Of a DNA stretch of 64,000 nt, positions 25,690 to 38,395 are shown piece by piece. Below the pieces are notes generated by a model, which saw only the letters and a list, made by a program, of their open reading frames with translations, had not been told where the DNA came from and did not search any database. Position 1 is the stretch's first letter; each line of letters begins with the position of its first letter. Origin of the DNA: Nissolia schottii (lineage: Eukaryota; Streptophyta; Magnoliopsida; Fabales; Fabaceae); contig QANU01030043.1 in assembly GCA_003254905.1 (NCBI GenBank), positions 61,915 to 125,914 of the forward strand. The letters are read 5' to 3'. The translations under genes were made by a program, and so were the position numbers.

Positions 25690-27020
25690 GACGTTGAACA
25701 CTCCACTACAAAGCAGAGCTCACCACGGACTCAAAGACGGGTACAACCGCTGCACTAAAGGATCAACTCCACGGTCCTCACATGTCTTAAACAAATAGAT
25801 GAGGGGTGAGTTCATCACTCAGTGTATGGGTACCACAATACCACACCACATAACATATACTGAAAACATGATTAATCATACATTAATAATTCGATCAAAT
25901 AATAATTGGATCATGTAGATATGTACGCACACACACACACAGGGCATTGATATGACAAATATAAATCTGAAAGCACGGTAAAACAAATGGAAATATTGTA
26001 ATAAATAATTATATAAACATTGGTGTACACATTGTAGATAATAACACCGTTGCAGAGTTTGTTGAGTTGTATATTAGGTCTTACGATGTACCTGCACAAC
26101 CTGCCTAGTTGGATGACTGTGTCACACGAATCACCGATAACGAAGTTGAGATACCACACAAGCTACTGATAATGAATCTATCTACCTCCTTTAAGAGCTC
26201 GAGGAGAGACAAGTCTCAACCTCGGTCAAGGAAGAACAACTCCAACCTTGCTTCGCCAGAATAAATCCTTGCGATACCAAGTATGCTGAACCTATAAGGT
26301 ACTGAGAACCCATATCTGGGACTCCCTGAGTAAACTGAACTTGTGCAAACAAGAAAAATAGATATAAGGTCACAACCTGGATGTAGGGTTTTATGGTGTA
26401 TTAGGACAACCTAATTATCCGGTCTACACTAGGCCACAAACATAACAAGTTACACACAAACAAACACTTTGCACAACTATCTGAATTCTATTATTGTTGA
26501 TTGTTATAATTTAGTTTCTTAGCATGAGTTCAGCATACTCGGTGAGCAGTAGATATGAGTTCAATGTACCCATAGATTCTCAGTATACCCTACGGATCAG
26601 TGCACCCTTATCTAATACCGCAAGGATTTATCTTGGAAAAGCAATGTTGGACTTGTTCCCCCTTGACTGAGGTTAAGACTTGTCTCTCCTCAACCTCTCA
26701 ATTGGAGGTGGACAGATTGACTTACTGATTCTTCTCAGTATCCTCAGTATAAATCAGACAACAATATTGTATACCCAGTATTCAGTTGCTTGTTGATTAT
26801 TTAGTTATCTATTTATTTCTACTTAATTATATACATTTTTATTATGTTCAGTATATGTTGCATGAGTGGTACCATGGTACCCATTCATAGAGTTGACAAC
26901 TCATCTATTTGCCATATTGGTTTCAAATATAGTTGAGGACCTAGACAATGAGCCTCTCATCAGTAACAACTGGATTTCAATGTCAATGGGTGAGCTCTGC
27001 TTTGTAGTGGGGCCTATCAA
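25690..27020. repeat. Large imperfect inverted repeat (unit 1)
   Basis: The left arm (about 25,690-26,345) reads in reverse complement much like the right arm (about 26,515-27,020). Paired pieces are ACAAAGCAGAGCTCACC (25,708) with GGTGAGCTCTGCTTTGT (26,989); AAATAGATGAGG..GAGTTCATC with the CAACTCATCTATTTG block; GGTACCACA with the TGGTACC block; and GAGGAGAGACAAGTCTCAACC with GACTTGTCTCTCCTC. The arms are divergent, with a spacer of about 170 bp. They are probably two opposed remnants of one LTR family. Confidence 0.65.
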
Positions 27021-28886
27021 TCTTTATTTTGTTATTTAGTTATGCTCCAAATAGCTTAGGTAAGATCACAACACACTTTATTAATGTTATTTTATTGCAG
27101 CTAATTTATTAGAACTCAGATGTAAATCGTTTTGTAGATTTCAGTATTATATTTATGCCAATATTTATTTGATTAATCGCATGTATCTTTGTTTTAGTCA
27201 TGTTGGAGCTTTTGAGGGACGGTGTCCCTACATGCGGTCACTCCAGAGTTTGGGGCTTGACGTAGTCACTGATCTTTACTTGCTTTTAGTTCAATAATTT
27301 ATACTGATAGTGAGTATTTTGAACTCTGATGAACTTGATCATTGTTCCATTGGTTTTCTATCGCTTAAATGTTCTTAACGTTGTTGGTTGTTTAAAATTT
27401 CGATCCATTACATTTCAGGTAGTTTCTCTTTTTTGGGTGCATCCAAGTGTCCACAACTGTTCACCACGATTTTTTTTTTTTTCATTTCTATGGGTAAAAA
27501 TTGAACCTCCAACCTCATGGTCAAGAGACAAGTTAAGTTACCATCATGTCACGCCTCGTGATTATTTCAGTTAGTTTCTTTGATAATAAATAGAAGCAAT
27601 ATCTCTTATTATACACATAGCAATACAGTACCCAACTCCATCTATGTTAAACTGCTATAAGCAAGAAGAAATTGTGTCTTTGTTTTGCGATGTCTACAAC
27701 TATTCTTGATGCTATGAGTTGGATATTACTTCTAAATTATTAGTAGTCTAAAACCAAGTATAGATCCAAATTAAGAATTTCTTACATTGGCACCTTAAGC
27801 CAATTATATGATCAAGCATAAGACATATCAGCATCCAAAAGAGACCTTTTATTATATTATATACTAAGGTTCCTTTTGGCACCTTGTTGTGCTGTAATTT
27901 AATCGTCAAAAAAGAAAGTGTTGGTACCCATGTGTTGCACAGTATATTTTTTTATAGAGAAAAATGATCATTAATCAAGTAAAACATAAATTTTTGATAA
28001 ACATGAGATTGTTACCTACATCGATTGAAACAAAATGAAATATTAAATTTTAATACAAATTTCAAAATACTTCTTTATCATGCACTAATATCTCATTGCT
28101 GATTTCTTTATCTTTATCCTAGCTAAATTGTCCCAGCACATAACTACTATCGCATTATAATAGTTAAAAGAAAACTTAATAAAAATATATACAGCAATAT
28201 ATTTTCCATTGGTGGCCTCTGAGTGACCACAACCACTAAATTAAAAAAAATAAAAATTAATTCAATGTAAATAAAGTATTAAGAGATAATAGAAGAGAAA
28301 AAGAAGAAATAAAAAAAAATGAATTAACAATGTAACAACGATAATACTACTCATAACAGTAAAGTGAGAAAAAAATTATAATTATTTAACAGTAATTTTC
28401 AATTGTAATAATGTTGAGACAATTGACTATACAAAAACGAAGTTGAAAAATCTTATTAAGAGGAAAAAGAACTAAAAACTACTTGATTTAAAATTAAAAA
28501 AATTGCTTATTAAATTGTTATTTGATCAATTTTAAAAATACTCATAAAAAAATTAAAATTCGATACACAAGAAACTTCTAGTAAAAGATTCACATCAAAG
28601 TAAAATGAAACCTTTTATACGAGTAACAGTTATACTCAAATCTCCTATCACCCTAAACTTTTGTCTAACTGCCAAATGAGGTAAAAATATTATTTTCTTT
28701 AAATGCCAAATGGCAAAATCAAAGTACACATGACAAAGTCAACTTAAGGTTCTCTCCTTTAAAATATAACATTAGATATTAGATTATAAGCTTAGCCTCA
28801 ACCTTTTAATTTTTGGAGGGAGTAGTGTGCAACGTTATGCCTTTCCAGCAGAGTTGTGAGATAAAAACCACACTATAAGATTATTG
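27021..28886. other. Spacer downstream of CYP72A-1
   Basis: AT-rich sequence without a gene, shared almost base for base with 45,740-47,651 in unit 2. From about 27,925 onward it is also shared with unit 3 (55,796-56,692). The part next to 28,886 is the likely 3' UTR and terminator zone of the P450. Confidence 0.6.
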
Positions 28887-31800
28887 CTATCCCTGTATTT
28901 GCACTTTATGCAGAACGACATGAGCACCGTATTGTGGGTGAAGAGTGATGGCATTGATTGGAGCATGAGCATAGGCTGGAGAGAGTTGAAACGAGAAATG
29001 TTGTAGAATTAATGCCAAAGCCATCTTTGCTTCCAACAGGGAGAAGTTTTGCCCAATGCATATTCTAGGACCCCATCCAAATGGAAAAAACGAAACCTTT
29101 TCATGGGTGGCCTTCGAAACTCCTTCAGAAAATCTCCCAGGGTTGAACTCCTTCGCATCATCGCCCCACAGCTCATGGTCATGGTGAACCACAAGTATCG
29201 GCATAGAAACCTGCACCCCTGCAGGTATTGTCACGTTTCCAAGCTTCATGTCCTTGTGGGCAGTTCGAGCAAGCACAACAACTGGCGGGTACAACCTCAG
29301 AACCTCGTACAATATCATCGTGACCTGTTGCAGCAATAAATTTATGGCAATAGTAAGGCACCAAGGGCGTATTAATTAGTAATGTCATCACCATGATAAT
29401 CAATCACAACTAACACACACTTACAATCTTGAGGCGACTTAACCCATCAAAGTCTGATTTCTGGCCTCCAAAGACTTGCGAGACCTCCTCCCTCGCACGT
29501 GACTGCCATTCGTGGTGTCTGCTCAATAAAACCATGGTCCAAACAAGCAAAACTGAAGTGGTCTCTTGCCCTGCAAAGTAGAATAACTTGCACTCCTCGA
29601 TCACGTCATCAAGAGCCATTCCGACATTCTTCTTGTTCCCATGCTCGTGGATCTCCTTGTGATTGGATTTCAAGAGTATGTCTAATAAGTCATTCTTAGT
29701 GGGTTCACCTCCTTCCAACGCTCTCTCTCTCTTGTTAATTATGACTTTGAGTGAAGCTTTTATATCTCTATCAATTTCCTTCATCCTCCTATTGATGGCA
29801 GTAGGTAGAAACCTATAAATGAACATAATTAGTCTTGTCAGTGTATTTGATGAGCTAAATCTTGCATTAGTCATAAGGAAAATGGCACGTATAGAGTAGT
29901 TTTACCTCCATCCAGGGATGTAAACTTTCAGAATGATTTGCATTGCGAGTTCTGCTTGCTCCTTTAAGAGTTGAAATATTCTTATTCCTTCTTCGTAGCT
30001 ACTCCCAAATGCCGCTCGAGAAATAACGTCGCTAGCCAAACTCTGAAGAAAAGGCCACACGTCTATTTCACAAGATCCGTTTGAAGACAACATTTCCTCC
30101 CATTTGCAGATCATATCATTGCAACTTTTGAAGAATATTGGTAACATAATCTGTGGTGCAAAGATACATAGGAGTTAAAAAATCACTGCATCAAACTGAG
30201 AACATTGACAGTCATAGCGCGTAGTAATGAAACAAACTCATGTTGCTTGCTAATAAAGTATATGTTGCAGACTAAGATATTGCAAGCTATGTCATATTTA
30301 AGCCAGGGGAGATGCAATTCTTTCGATGCAAATAAACATGTCACGCAATTGAATCGCCCTAGTGTTTTTTTGACATGTTTTCATAAGGCACAGAAGTCAA
30401 TTGTATGAGTTCTAGATTCAGTAAATACCTTCAATTTTTCTAAATTGAAAGCAGGGTTGATTATCCTTCTATGTTTGCTCCACTTCTCACCCTCATGGTT
30501 GGCAAGACCATTTGCTAGTAACTTGAACAGTGGATTTGTATTAGGCTTTTGAAATTCATAGATCTTGTTAAGTACATCTTTGATTTGCTCGGGATCTGTG
30601 ATGGTCACCCTTGGCGTTGGTCCAAACCAGATGAATGAATTCTTTCCTGAATAACATCAACAGCTTTGTGAGAAGGCTTAAACTAAAGCTAAACAATAAC
30701 AAAATAGAAAGAGAGCCTCATATTGATGCATGTTCTTTCTTTGGTGCCATAGTTGCACTAAAGTTTGTACCTATGACCTCATACAAACTCAGTTTTTATG
30801 GAGAAGAGTGGTAAGAAAAGGGCAATACAGTAATACTCCATCTATTAGAGGACTTTATGGTTTGAGCAAAGGGAAGGAGGGTAGTTAGGCATGGAAGATT
30901 TTGTTGGGATTCAAGTGTGAGTGCTTAAAATGTTTAACATTGGCTAGTGATGGACTAAGTGGAGAGTTTATAAGTGGAAGAACCTATAGACTCATTGTGT
31001 TAATGTTTTGGGTGATGTGGTGTTTGATCCAATTGTATGGTTTCATATCCTTGAGGAATTATATATTGTATATAAAGATTTCTGTCAATTTAAAAGATCA
31101 TCAAGGGGATCAATGGTTTTGTTCAAGGAAAGGATTTAGTTTCTATTTATTCGATACTGAGATTTTGTTAGTGTTGGTACTCAATGGATATCATCAGATT
31201 TGGTGCTATTATTATTGTTTCATTTTGGTGCTTAATTGAAATCCATTCACATCAGATTTGGTGTGTTACAGTTTGTCAATGACTAGATTTAGATCCGGGT
31301 GTTGCGCGGATAAAGAAGTTTAGTACTTAGTAGATGTTGTTTTAATAAGGTAAAGTTTAATAAGCTAATGTGATAATATTAGTACATGTCAATCTCTTAA
31401 CAACATGAATATGAATATTTTCATCTGAAAATATTTATTTTTAGCTTCAATATTATTTTAAAAATCTAATCTTTTTAAATTTGATAGAATAAAAGTTACA
31501 TATTCATTTTACATTCACACTCTTTATAAATCTCTACGAGACTAAATAAAATTGATGTGTTATATTATTATTATTATTTATAGAAATTAGGGTTAATTAT
31601 GTTTTTGTCCCTGCAAAATTGTAAAATTAAGTTTTAGTCCCTAGGGTGGGGTGAGGGTTGACTGTGCTGACGCGGCGCGCCACGTCAAATGCCACGTGAC
31701 ATAACCCAAAACCCAACCATGACCTATGACCCGACCCGACCCGTTTTTAATTAAAATTGAAAAGAATAAAAAAAATTATCCGAAGATGGTAAAAAATAAA

Positions 31801-32091
31801 GTGCATTTGCATACCGTAGTTGTTGAGGCTGTGTTGGAGATAGGGTTGCACCCGTGGCACAATATCATGAGAGAGATTCATGGGTTTGGATCGTGCTTCC
31901 TTTTGCATCTTCACGATTTCCTTGGAGTCCCCAACTAGAAGCCTGTACGGGTTGCCTTGAAGGCCTTGCTCTCTTAGGAGCCTCTCCAGCTTCTTTGGCC
32001 TCAGCCACACCCAGTTCAGCACACTCCACCCCCATATCACACCAAGCAACAAGACCGTGAGAACTATGATTGTTGTCCCCGCTGCTTCCAT
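28887..32091 (-). CDS. Cytochrome P450, CYP72A subfamily, copy 1
   Basis: Haem-thiolate mono-oxygenase of the ER membrane. CYP72A members hydroxylate or carboxylate terpenoids and some hormones; the substrate here is unknown. Exons (- strand): 32091-31815, 30646-30429, 30150-29906, 29812-29425 and 29324-28887, total 1566 nt, 521 aa, the usual five-exon CYP72A layout. The N-terminal anchor spans about residues 6-30. The C-helix is WSKHR and the I-helix AGQETT is at 327-332. The K-helix ExxR is E383-R386, PGRF at 438-441 replaces the usual PERF, and the haem loop [10 protein letters not shown] has Cys465. The stop lies two codons later than in copies 2 and 3 (CAG where they have TAG). No frameshift or stop is seen, and intron 1 (1168 bp) is the shortest of the three. 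Confidence 0.93.
31588..31765 (+). mobile_element. MULE-like end fragment in intron 1 of CYP72A-1
   Basis: Sequence AGGGTTAATTATGTTTTTGTCCCTG, then TTTAGTCCCT, a GCTGACG...CCACGTCAAATGCCACGTG segment, and ACCCGACCCG. The same order of motifs occurs at 53,560-53,770. The family resembles a common legume dispersed repeat that may be a Mutator-like terminus; the assignment is tentative. Confidence 0.4.
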
Positions 32092-33706
32092 TTGAAAAGA
32101 ACAGGGGAACATGATGCAAACAGAGGAAGCTGCAAGAAGAGCTTTATGAATGAGGTAGGGAGGATGCACTATCCAAGAAGAGCTCTATCATTATCCTTTT
32201 CGCATTTACTTTTATTCTATTTTCGAGGAGATATTTTTGGGAGGATAGTGTACATCCAATACAAATACTTTTATGCTCATCAAGTTCAGAGTATTTATTG
32301 ACTTTTAAATTTAGTGCTTAAAAAAATATATAAAAATGGTTAAAATTAATGATTGATAATATTTATTAGGCACACATTGAGAGAAAACTGATTTGTTTGT
32401 ATTCTCTCATGTGATCTTGTTGTTTCTATGAGGTTGTGGAAGCTTATCAAACTAGGCAAGAATGGACCACACATTTTCCATTTACTTTTTGCTGTTTGGT
32501 GAAGCTTCATATGGGATTAAGAAATGCATCATGGCTTTACCTCTCCTTTGAGGCAAAAAGTGAGTGGTGATCAACTTAAGGTTTATTTATCTTGAATTTC
32601 CAATCAAAATCAATGTATAGCTTTGTGCTATGGTTTGATTTTCTATTACAACAAATTTAGAAAAATCATTTTTTACCTTCATCCTTCCTTCCTCTTTCTT
32701 GCTCACACTGATTTGATGGTTTCTTCGGATATGGCACTTAGGAAAATCAACCATTGATCGTAGTGGTGGTTACTTGGGACTCTTTTGACCACATGTTTGT
32801 CATAGTGTCTGCGTGTTTTTGTGTTGGCCTTGATTTTTGCAAAGATGATATTGACGCAAGTGTTGATTTAAGTGGTTATTGTGTCAGTTTCTCTACAAAG
32901 GAAAAAATTACTAAAGATAAAGATTTGAGCGAATGAAGACAAAACAACACAGGAGAGCTCAGAGAGTCTTGCGAAATAGGTTGTCTGAGTGATTTTGTTC
33001 TTTACATTGGATAGTTTGTTTTTATTAGAATTCTTGCACAAAATTCAACAAAAATGAGGATGGAATTGTTGTCTTATGTTACTTAATATTATTATTTAAT
33101 ATTAATTATTTTCTCAACTCCCAAAATTATTATTATTGTTAGGATTAAATATGATTTTAGTCTCTCATAAATTTTGAATTTTTTGTTTTACCTCTCATCG
33201 TGTTAGTTTAACATGACCATGTCATATTAAGAGAGAGATAAAGAGAGAGAGACAAACACTTTAAACAACTACAACCTATTTTAAATGCTTGTATCTATCT
33301 CTCTCAACCTGAGAAGGCTAGGTTCAAAATCAACATATGAGAGGGTGATCATCCTAAATTCCTAACAAACTAGTCAATCTAATTTCAAGTAACAATATAC
33401 CCTCAACATATTGAGTGGGAGCGGGAGTGTAAGCCGGCTGGTTCTGTATCATGCCACTCGGCAAAATGCATGGACATGCACTTGTTGTAGTTCTCCTTTG
33501 TTAGCTCTAAGATTTCATTTCATTCGCCAGCAAACTACAATTAAAAGTGTGTCCAGCAGTTGGTTGAAAAAAACTGAAACAAAAGCAAGAGCTAAAGTGG
33601 AAACTGTGTTATACCTCTTAACCCACTTTCCCTGGACGAAATGCAAGGAGGGATGGGTTCGGCCAAAACAAAGTAAAATAAACATGTCCTCTGTAACTGA
33701 AATTGC

Positions 33707-36700
33707 TTATTGATGGAATCCAATTACAAATCTCTGAATGCCAGCAAAATCAGAAGGTATTTCAAAATTGCAGAAGCTTCCACTTCTATTATTCTCCATA
33801 TACTCAACAAGAGCCCTGCATTGTTGCTCGCCGTTTGTCTGTTCGACACAAAGAAAGAAACAATCAGAAGTGATGGTTTTAAGTGTCTTAGAGAAGGGGG
33901 GGTTGAATCTAAGACAGGGTTTTTTTTTAAATAAAAATTCTGTTCCTTTTAAAAAGTTTGTCTCCTAAAATTTCAGGAGAGATCTCCTAGTTTTCTGGGA
34001 GACAAGTTTTCAGGAAAAAACTTATTTTTCACGAAAATTAACAACTGAATAATTTTAAAGGCAGAATGTGTAAAAGACAGAGAGAAAGAAAATTTACACC
34101 GAGATTTATACTGGTTCGATTCCTTAACGGAAATCTACGTCCAGTTCTTCAAAAGCCAAACTCAATTTTCTTTCAACCAATTTTCAAGTACAAAGACAAA
34201 ACAATTATTCCTTTCACTCAGGAATTTTTCAAACCAAAACAGAAACCTGAAACCAACTCTTTCTCTCAAGCTTTCTGTTGCTCACCAAAATGATTTTCAA
34301 AAGATTTTCAAACAACGAAGACACTTAACAATTTCAAACCAAGATACAGACCTAAATAATCAGAGATAGAAAGGTGTAAAGCACTTGGAAGAGAGTATCA
34401 CGAATGGTTTTTCTTTTGGCTCTAGTGTCTTACTTTTCAAAGTGATCAGTGGTCACTTATTTATGCTTGATTCTTGAAGCTTCAAGACCATCTTCTTTGC
34501 CATGATTCCTTCTTCCATGATTCGTGCTCTTTCTTTATTTGTCTTCAATCATCTTGAAGTTAAGTCTTTTGCCTTTTGACCGTTGTAGGAATATCTCCTT
34601 GCTCCAAGAATGTTGTTTTTCCATTTTTGCATCCATGAGCTTCTTGTGACCGTTTGGAAGGAGATTGCCTCCATCACGTTTTTCTTTCTTGACCGTTGGC
34701 AAGGAGAGCTTTTTTTGCTCCATGATTTTTGCTTTCCAATTTCTTGTACCCAGACCATTTTTGCAAGGAAGTCTTCTTTGAGCCTTGATTTTTGCTTTCC
34801 AAAAATTGTATCACGTGATTCTCTTTCTTTCTTAAAGAAATGTTTCTTTCCATTTCTTTATTTTATTTAGTTTACTTATGGCTTAATTTCAGCCTTTTTT
34901 TATTGGGAAGGAAGCTTGTACTTTGATATCTTTTTGATTTGTCAAGTTCAGCCTTTCTTCTTGGTACTCCACGTGATTCTTTTCTTTTTGGTCAAAGAGG
35001 GATTGCTGTTTCAACTCTTTGTTCTATTCACCATTTATGGCTATATCATAGCCTTTGTTGTAGATGGAGAGAATAACTGTCCTTGATAGATTGTTTGCAC
35101 ACTCTTCCAATCTTTGTTGCTTTAATTTTTTTTTTTAGCAGCCTTCTGTACGTCCTCTTTCTTCTTTTCAAAGAATAAAATATTCCTTTTTCCTCACTTC
35201 CCTTAAATTATGCTGATGGACTTTTGTTTACTTTCAATTTGAGCATGTGGTTGTCCTATCAGGTCACAAAATATATCTTTCAAGGCTCCTTTCTTTCCTT
35301 TTATTCATGCTTTCCCTTTCCAATGCTTCCAATGTATTTATGTCATTTTCTCAATTTAATATTGGCCAACATATTTTCAGCTGCAGTCCGAAACNAATAA
35401 TAAAATATTTTCCTTCCCTTATGCTGATGGACTCCTGCAACACGTTTCCTATTCAATTAAATTATGAGCACATGCTGTTTGCTCTTTCAAATCAATGTCA
35501 GCCCATGAATCTCTCTTATTTCCCATTTCAATTATAATTTTCCTTTTCTTCCTTTTATTCCAACATCAATGCATGCTTTCCTTTCCAATGTTTATTCTTC
35601 TTCTTCTATCATTTTCTCAATTTATCTTTTGCTAACATGTTTCTAGCTGCTGTCCGAAAATATATGTTGTTCCATAGTCCTTGCCTTTCTTTATTTTGCT
35701 TGAGATAGTACAAATGCTAATTAGGGAGATAATATTGCTTCTTTGATTTTTCTTTCCTGAAACACTAGCACACATTTAGAACGTCCATACAGTGTTTGTC
35801 ATCATCAATTTATTTTCCAAATTTAATCAACAAGAAGCAACATACAGCGAATGTGACAGTGTGCACAAACAACACTTAGGCCTAAGCTTAAAGATGAAAT
35901 ATTCTTTGCATGCCGGGCTACCTGTAATTTCAAGGCTGATTGTTTTATCCATTGTGACATAGCAAGAAGATCATTATTGTTTTACTTTTGAAACCTAAGT
36001 TATCCGTATGAGTTTTCATAGTCTTTTTCCTCCCGTAAAAATCAAGGGGTTTGTCATAGTAGGTTTCCCCAGGAGAGGTTTTTAATGAGGCCATGTTTGT
36101 GTCTTGACGAGCTTTGTTGAGTCTCAGACGGGTGGGGGTCTTGGAGTGATATGGTCAGTCGTTGGTGGTCATTGGCTGTGTTTTTCTACATGACCTTTAC
36201 TTGTCTAAAAAAATCCGTATGAGTTTTCTAGCAGAGGTTACCAATCAACTCTTAATGGATTAGGATTACTAATTCTTGTCGGACAAGAATGGTTGTAAGC
36301 TTTCTTTAAGGTGGGTGATAATTTTTACAAAGTATGGCTTCCTTCTTTGTTGTGTCATGCGTGAGAGACATGCCTATGTCCTCTTCTCTTCTACTCATTT
36401 ATTCCAAACCTAATTAATTTTTAAACTATAGTGCTAAAATGAAACATTGGACATGACAGAACACTTCTTATTTATATTGCTTGTATGGTTGAAGGAAGTC
36501 TGTAATTGAATAAGTCAACATACAAACTAAAATTGAATAACAATAACAACAGAAAGGGAAGCCCCGTGATGCATACCGGTATGCAAATCAGACGTATGTT
36601 GGAAAACCTAATTCATTTCTTGTTTGGTGATACTATTCAGGTAAAGTAGTTGAGTGAACAATGGCTTCTTATTCCAGAGAGAATTACATGAGTAAAATCT

Positions 36701-38395
36701 TTCCACAAAAAAATGTATATTATGTCTTTCTATAGAAGCTCTGCAGTGGCAAATAAACAACAAGATGGTTTACTGCTTATCAAGCTATTCCCAATTTTTC
36801 CATCTCTGATCAGAAGTGAGATCAATCATCACCAAATTATCATCTACTTAGGCTTGGGGTCAGGGCTACCGTTTGATTATTTTCCATGAGTAAGCACTCA
36901 GCAGAAGCGCAACCAGAAATATAAACGAAATTCCAATTTTCTAGAAAACAAAAGACTGATACCTCAAAGGCAAAAAATCCACCAGGCTGCAAGAACAAGC
37001 CAGCTCCATCACAAAGATGGAGAAGGGAATCCATACCATCAATACCTCCATCTAATGCAACTATAGGTTCATGTCTGCCAACTTCAGCCTGTAGACCGGA
37101 GATATCTTTACTCGGTATATATGGTGGGTTACTGACAAGGCCTGCAAGCTTCCCTTCCATATCCTTCAATGGTTCAAACCATGATCCTTCCCTTACTTCA
37201 ATTTTCTCCTGTAGTGGATAACAAAGTGGTTCATACAATGACCGTAAACAGTACAAAGTGAAGCAGCAAAATATACTGAGAAAAATATTTTGGTTTTCTG
37301 TTTTCTATGGAAATATACTTGTCTTTTCTCAAAAGTCTCACATACAAATGCATATCATTAGATTACCGTATAAAACTCTTTGACATTGACAAAGGATAAC
37401 AATTAAACTCCTAACTATTCCATCCTCAAAAGCATTTAAACCATTAAAGCGCCCTCTCCTAAAACAAATAAAACTGGAAAATTTATTCAGTCCTGACTTT
37501 ATATTGCCTTACATCCAAACAATGGTTGCTGACAGTAGCCAGCAGGAATTGAAGTCCATTGGTAAGTGCAAAGAAATCAGTGTGGTCAGTGCAAACTATG
37601 GGTGACGAAAACAGCCAAAAGGAATTCAAATCACGGGTGGTGAAGACTTGAATCACTAACCTGTAAGCCATACCTCTGCACATTGTAAGCTGCAACAGCA
37701 ACTGCCACGGGGCTTAAATCAACGGCGACAACCCTCCCCTCACTTCCCAAAACCCCGCCAATACCGATAGCGAGAGCGCCGCTTCCGGTCCCCAAATCAG
37801 CCCAAACCCCTCTTTTCAAGCCTTCACTCTTAGACACCGCATCAGACACGAAATCAACAATGAGTTCTGTCTCAGGTTTGGGAATCAAGACCCCTTCTTG
37901 GACACTCAACACCAGGTCTCTCCAATGCTCACATCCAACTATGTACTGAAAGGGTCTCCTCTCATGAATCCTTTGCTTCCACAGACTGTAAAGCTCATCT
38001 ATATCAGCCCTCATTTTCACCCTCACATGTTCATCATCCTCCAATCCCTTGCGGGAAAACAGTGATGAGTGGTGTCCATCTTCAACAGCATCCTCCAAGA
38101 GCCACTTGAGCTCCCTGCACAGAATGCTTGAGTCTGGGCCACTGTCTGAGTGTACAAAAGATGACCCAATTGAAGAAGCAACACCTTTGGCCCAATCATG
38201 CCATTTGTGGAGCTCACACAGCTTGGTTGAGTGAATGGGTGGCCTAAGAAAGAGTGGAATTTGGGTTTTCACAGAGATGGGTGAACGTGACAGTGCTGAA
38301 GAAGAACAAAAGGGTTTGCACAAACTGCTAAAGGAAGAAGTTTTAAGGAGTGTTGTTTGGAACCTATGAGGATTATACATACTACTTAATCTCAT
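33707..38395 (-). CDS. Release factor glutamine methyltransferase, PrmC/HemK family, copy 2
   Basis: Paralogue of the gene at 19,441-22,150 with the same three exons: 38395-37661, 37208-36963 and 33838-33707, total 1113 nt, 370 aa, all in phase. Roughly a dozen substitutions and one extra codon in the transit peptide (MRLSSMYNPH versus MRFSTYSPH) separate the copies. SAM motif DLGTGSG and catalytic NPPY (272-275) are kept. The normally invariant RPETE is KPETE here (173-177), and EILSD in the last exon is EIPSD. Intron 2 has grown to about 3.1 kb through a solo LTR. It is probably expressible if the long intron is spliced, but slight functional loss is possible. Confidence 0.9.
33871..35832 (+). 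mobile_element. Solo LTR (1962 bp) in intron 2 of PrmC-2
   Basis: Comparison with unit 1 gives the empty site. The insert starts TGATGGTTTTAAG and ends AATCAACA, flanked by AGAAG on both sides (33866-33870, 35833-35837). TG/CA ends with a 5-bp target duplication and no coding sequence mean a solo LTR. An internal degenerate duplication is visible: CATTTTCTCAATTTA...AGCTGC(A/T)GTCCGAAA recurs near 35,345 and 35,615, and TTATGCTGATGGACT near 35,210 and 35,420. A single n lies at 35395. Confidence 0.88.

Larger units (their letters stand above)
18100..32377. repeat. Segmental duplication unit 1 (PrmC-1 + CYP72A-1)
   Basis: Begins at TTGAGAGAAAACTGATTTG, a sequence that recurs at 32,379 and 63,729. 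It contains a LINE remnant, PrmC copy 1, a solo-LTR insertion (23272-25481), an inverted repeat and CYP72A copy 1. Matching runs with unit 2 are 18,100-22,750 to 32,378-39,060; 22,894-23,271 plus 25,482-26,492 to 39,062-40,464; and 26,493-32,377 to 45,198-52,040. Confidence 0.85.

Noticed and set aside
29049..29339. + strand frame antisense to CYP72A-1 exon 5 (also at 47,808 and 56,849)
   Set aside because: Shadow of a conserved P450 exon; it recurs in all copies only because the sense strand is conserved.
31747..31814. Read-through of CYP72A-1 exon 1 past the donor
   Set aside because: Copies 1-3 all have GT at the equivalent position, and exon 2 joins in phase there with the conserved [10 protein letters not shown] segment.
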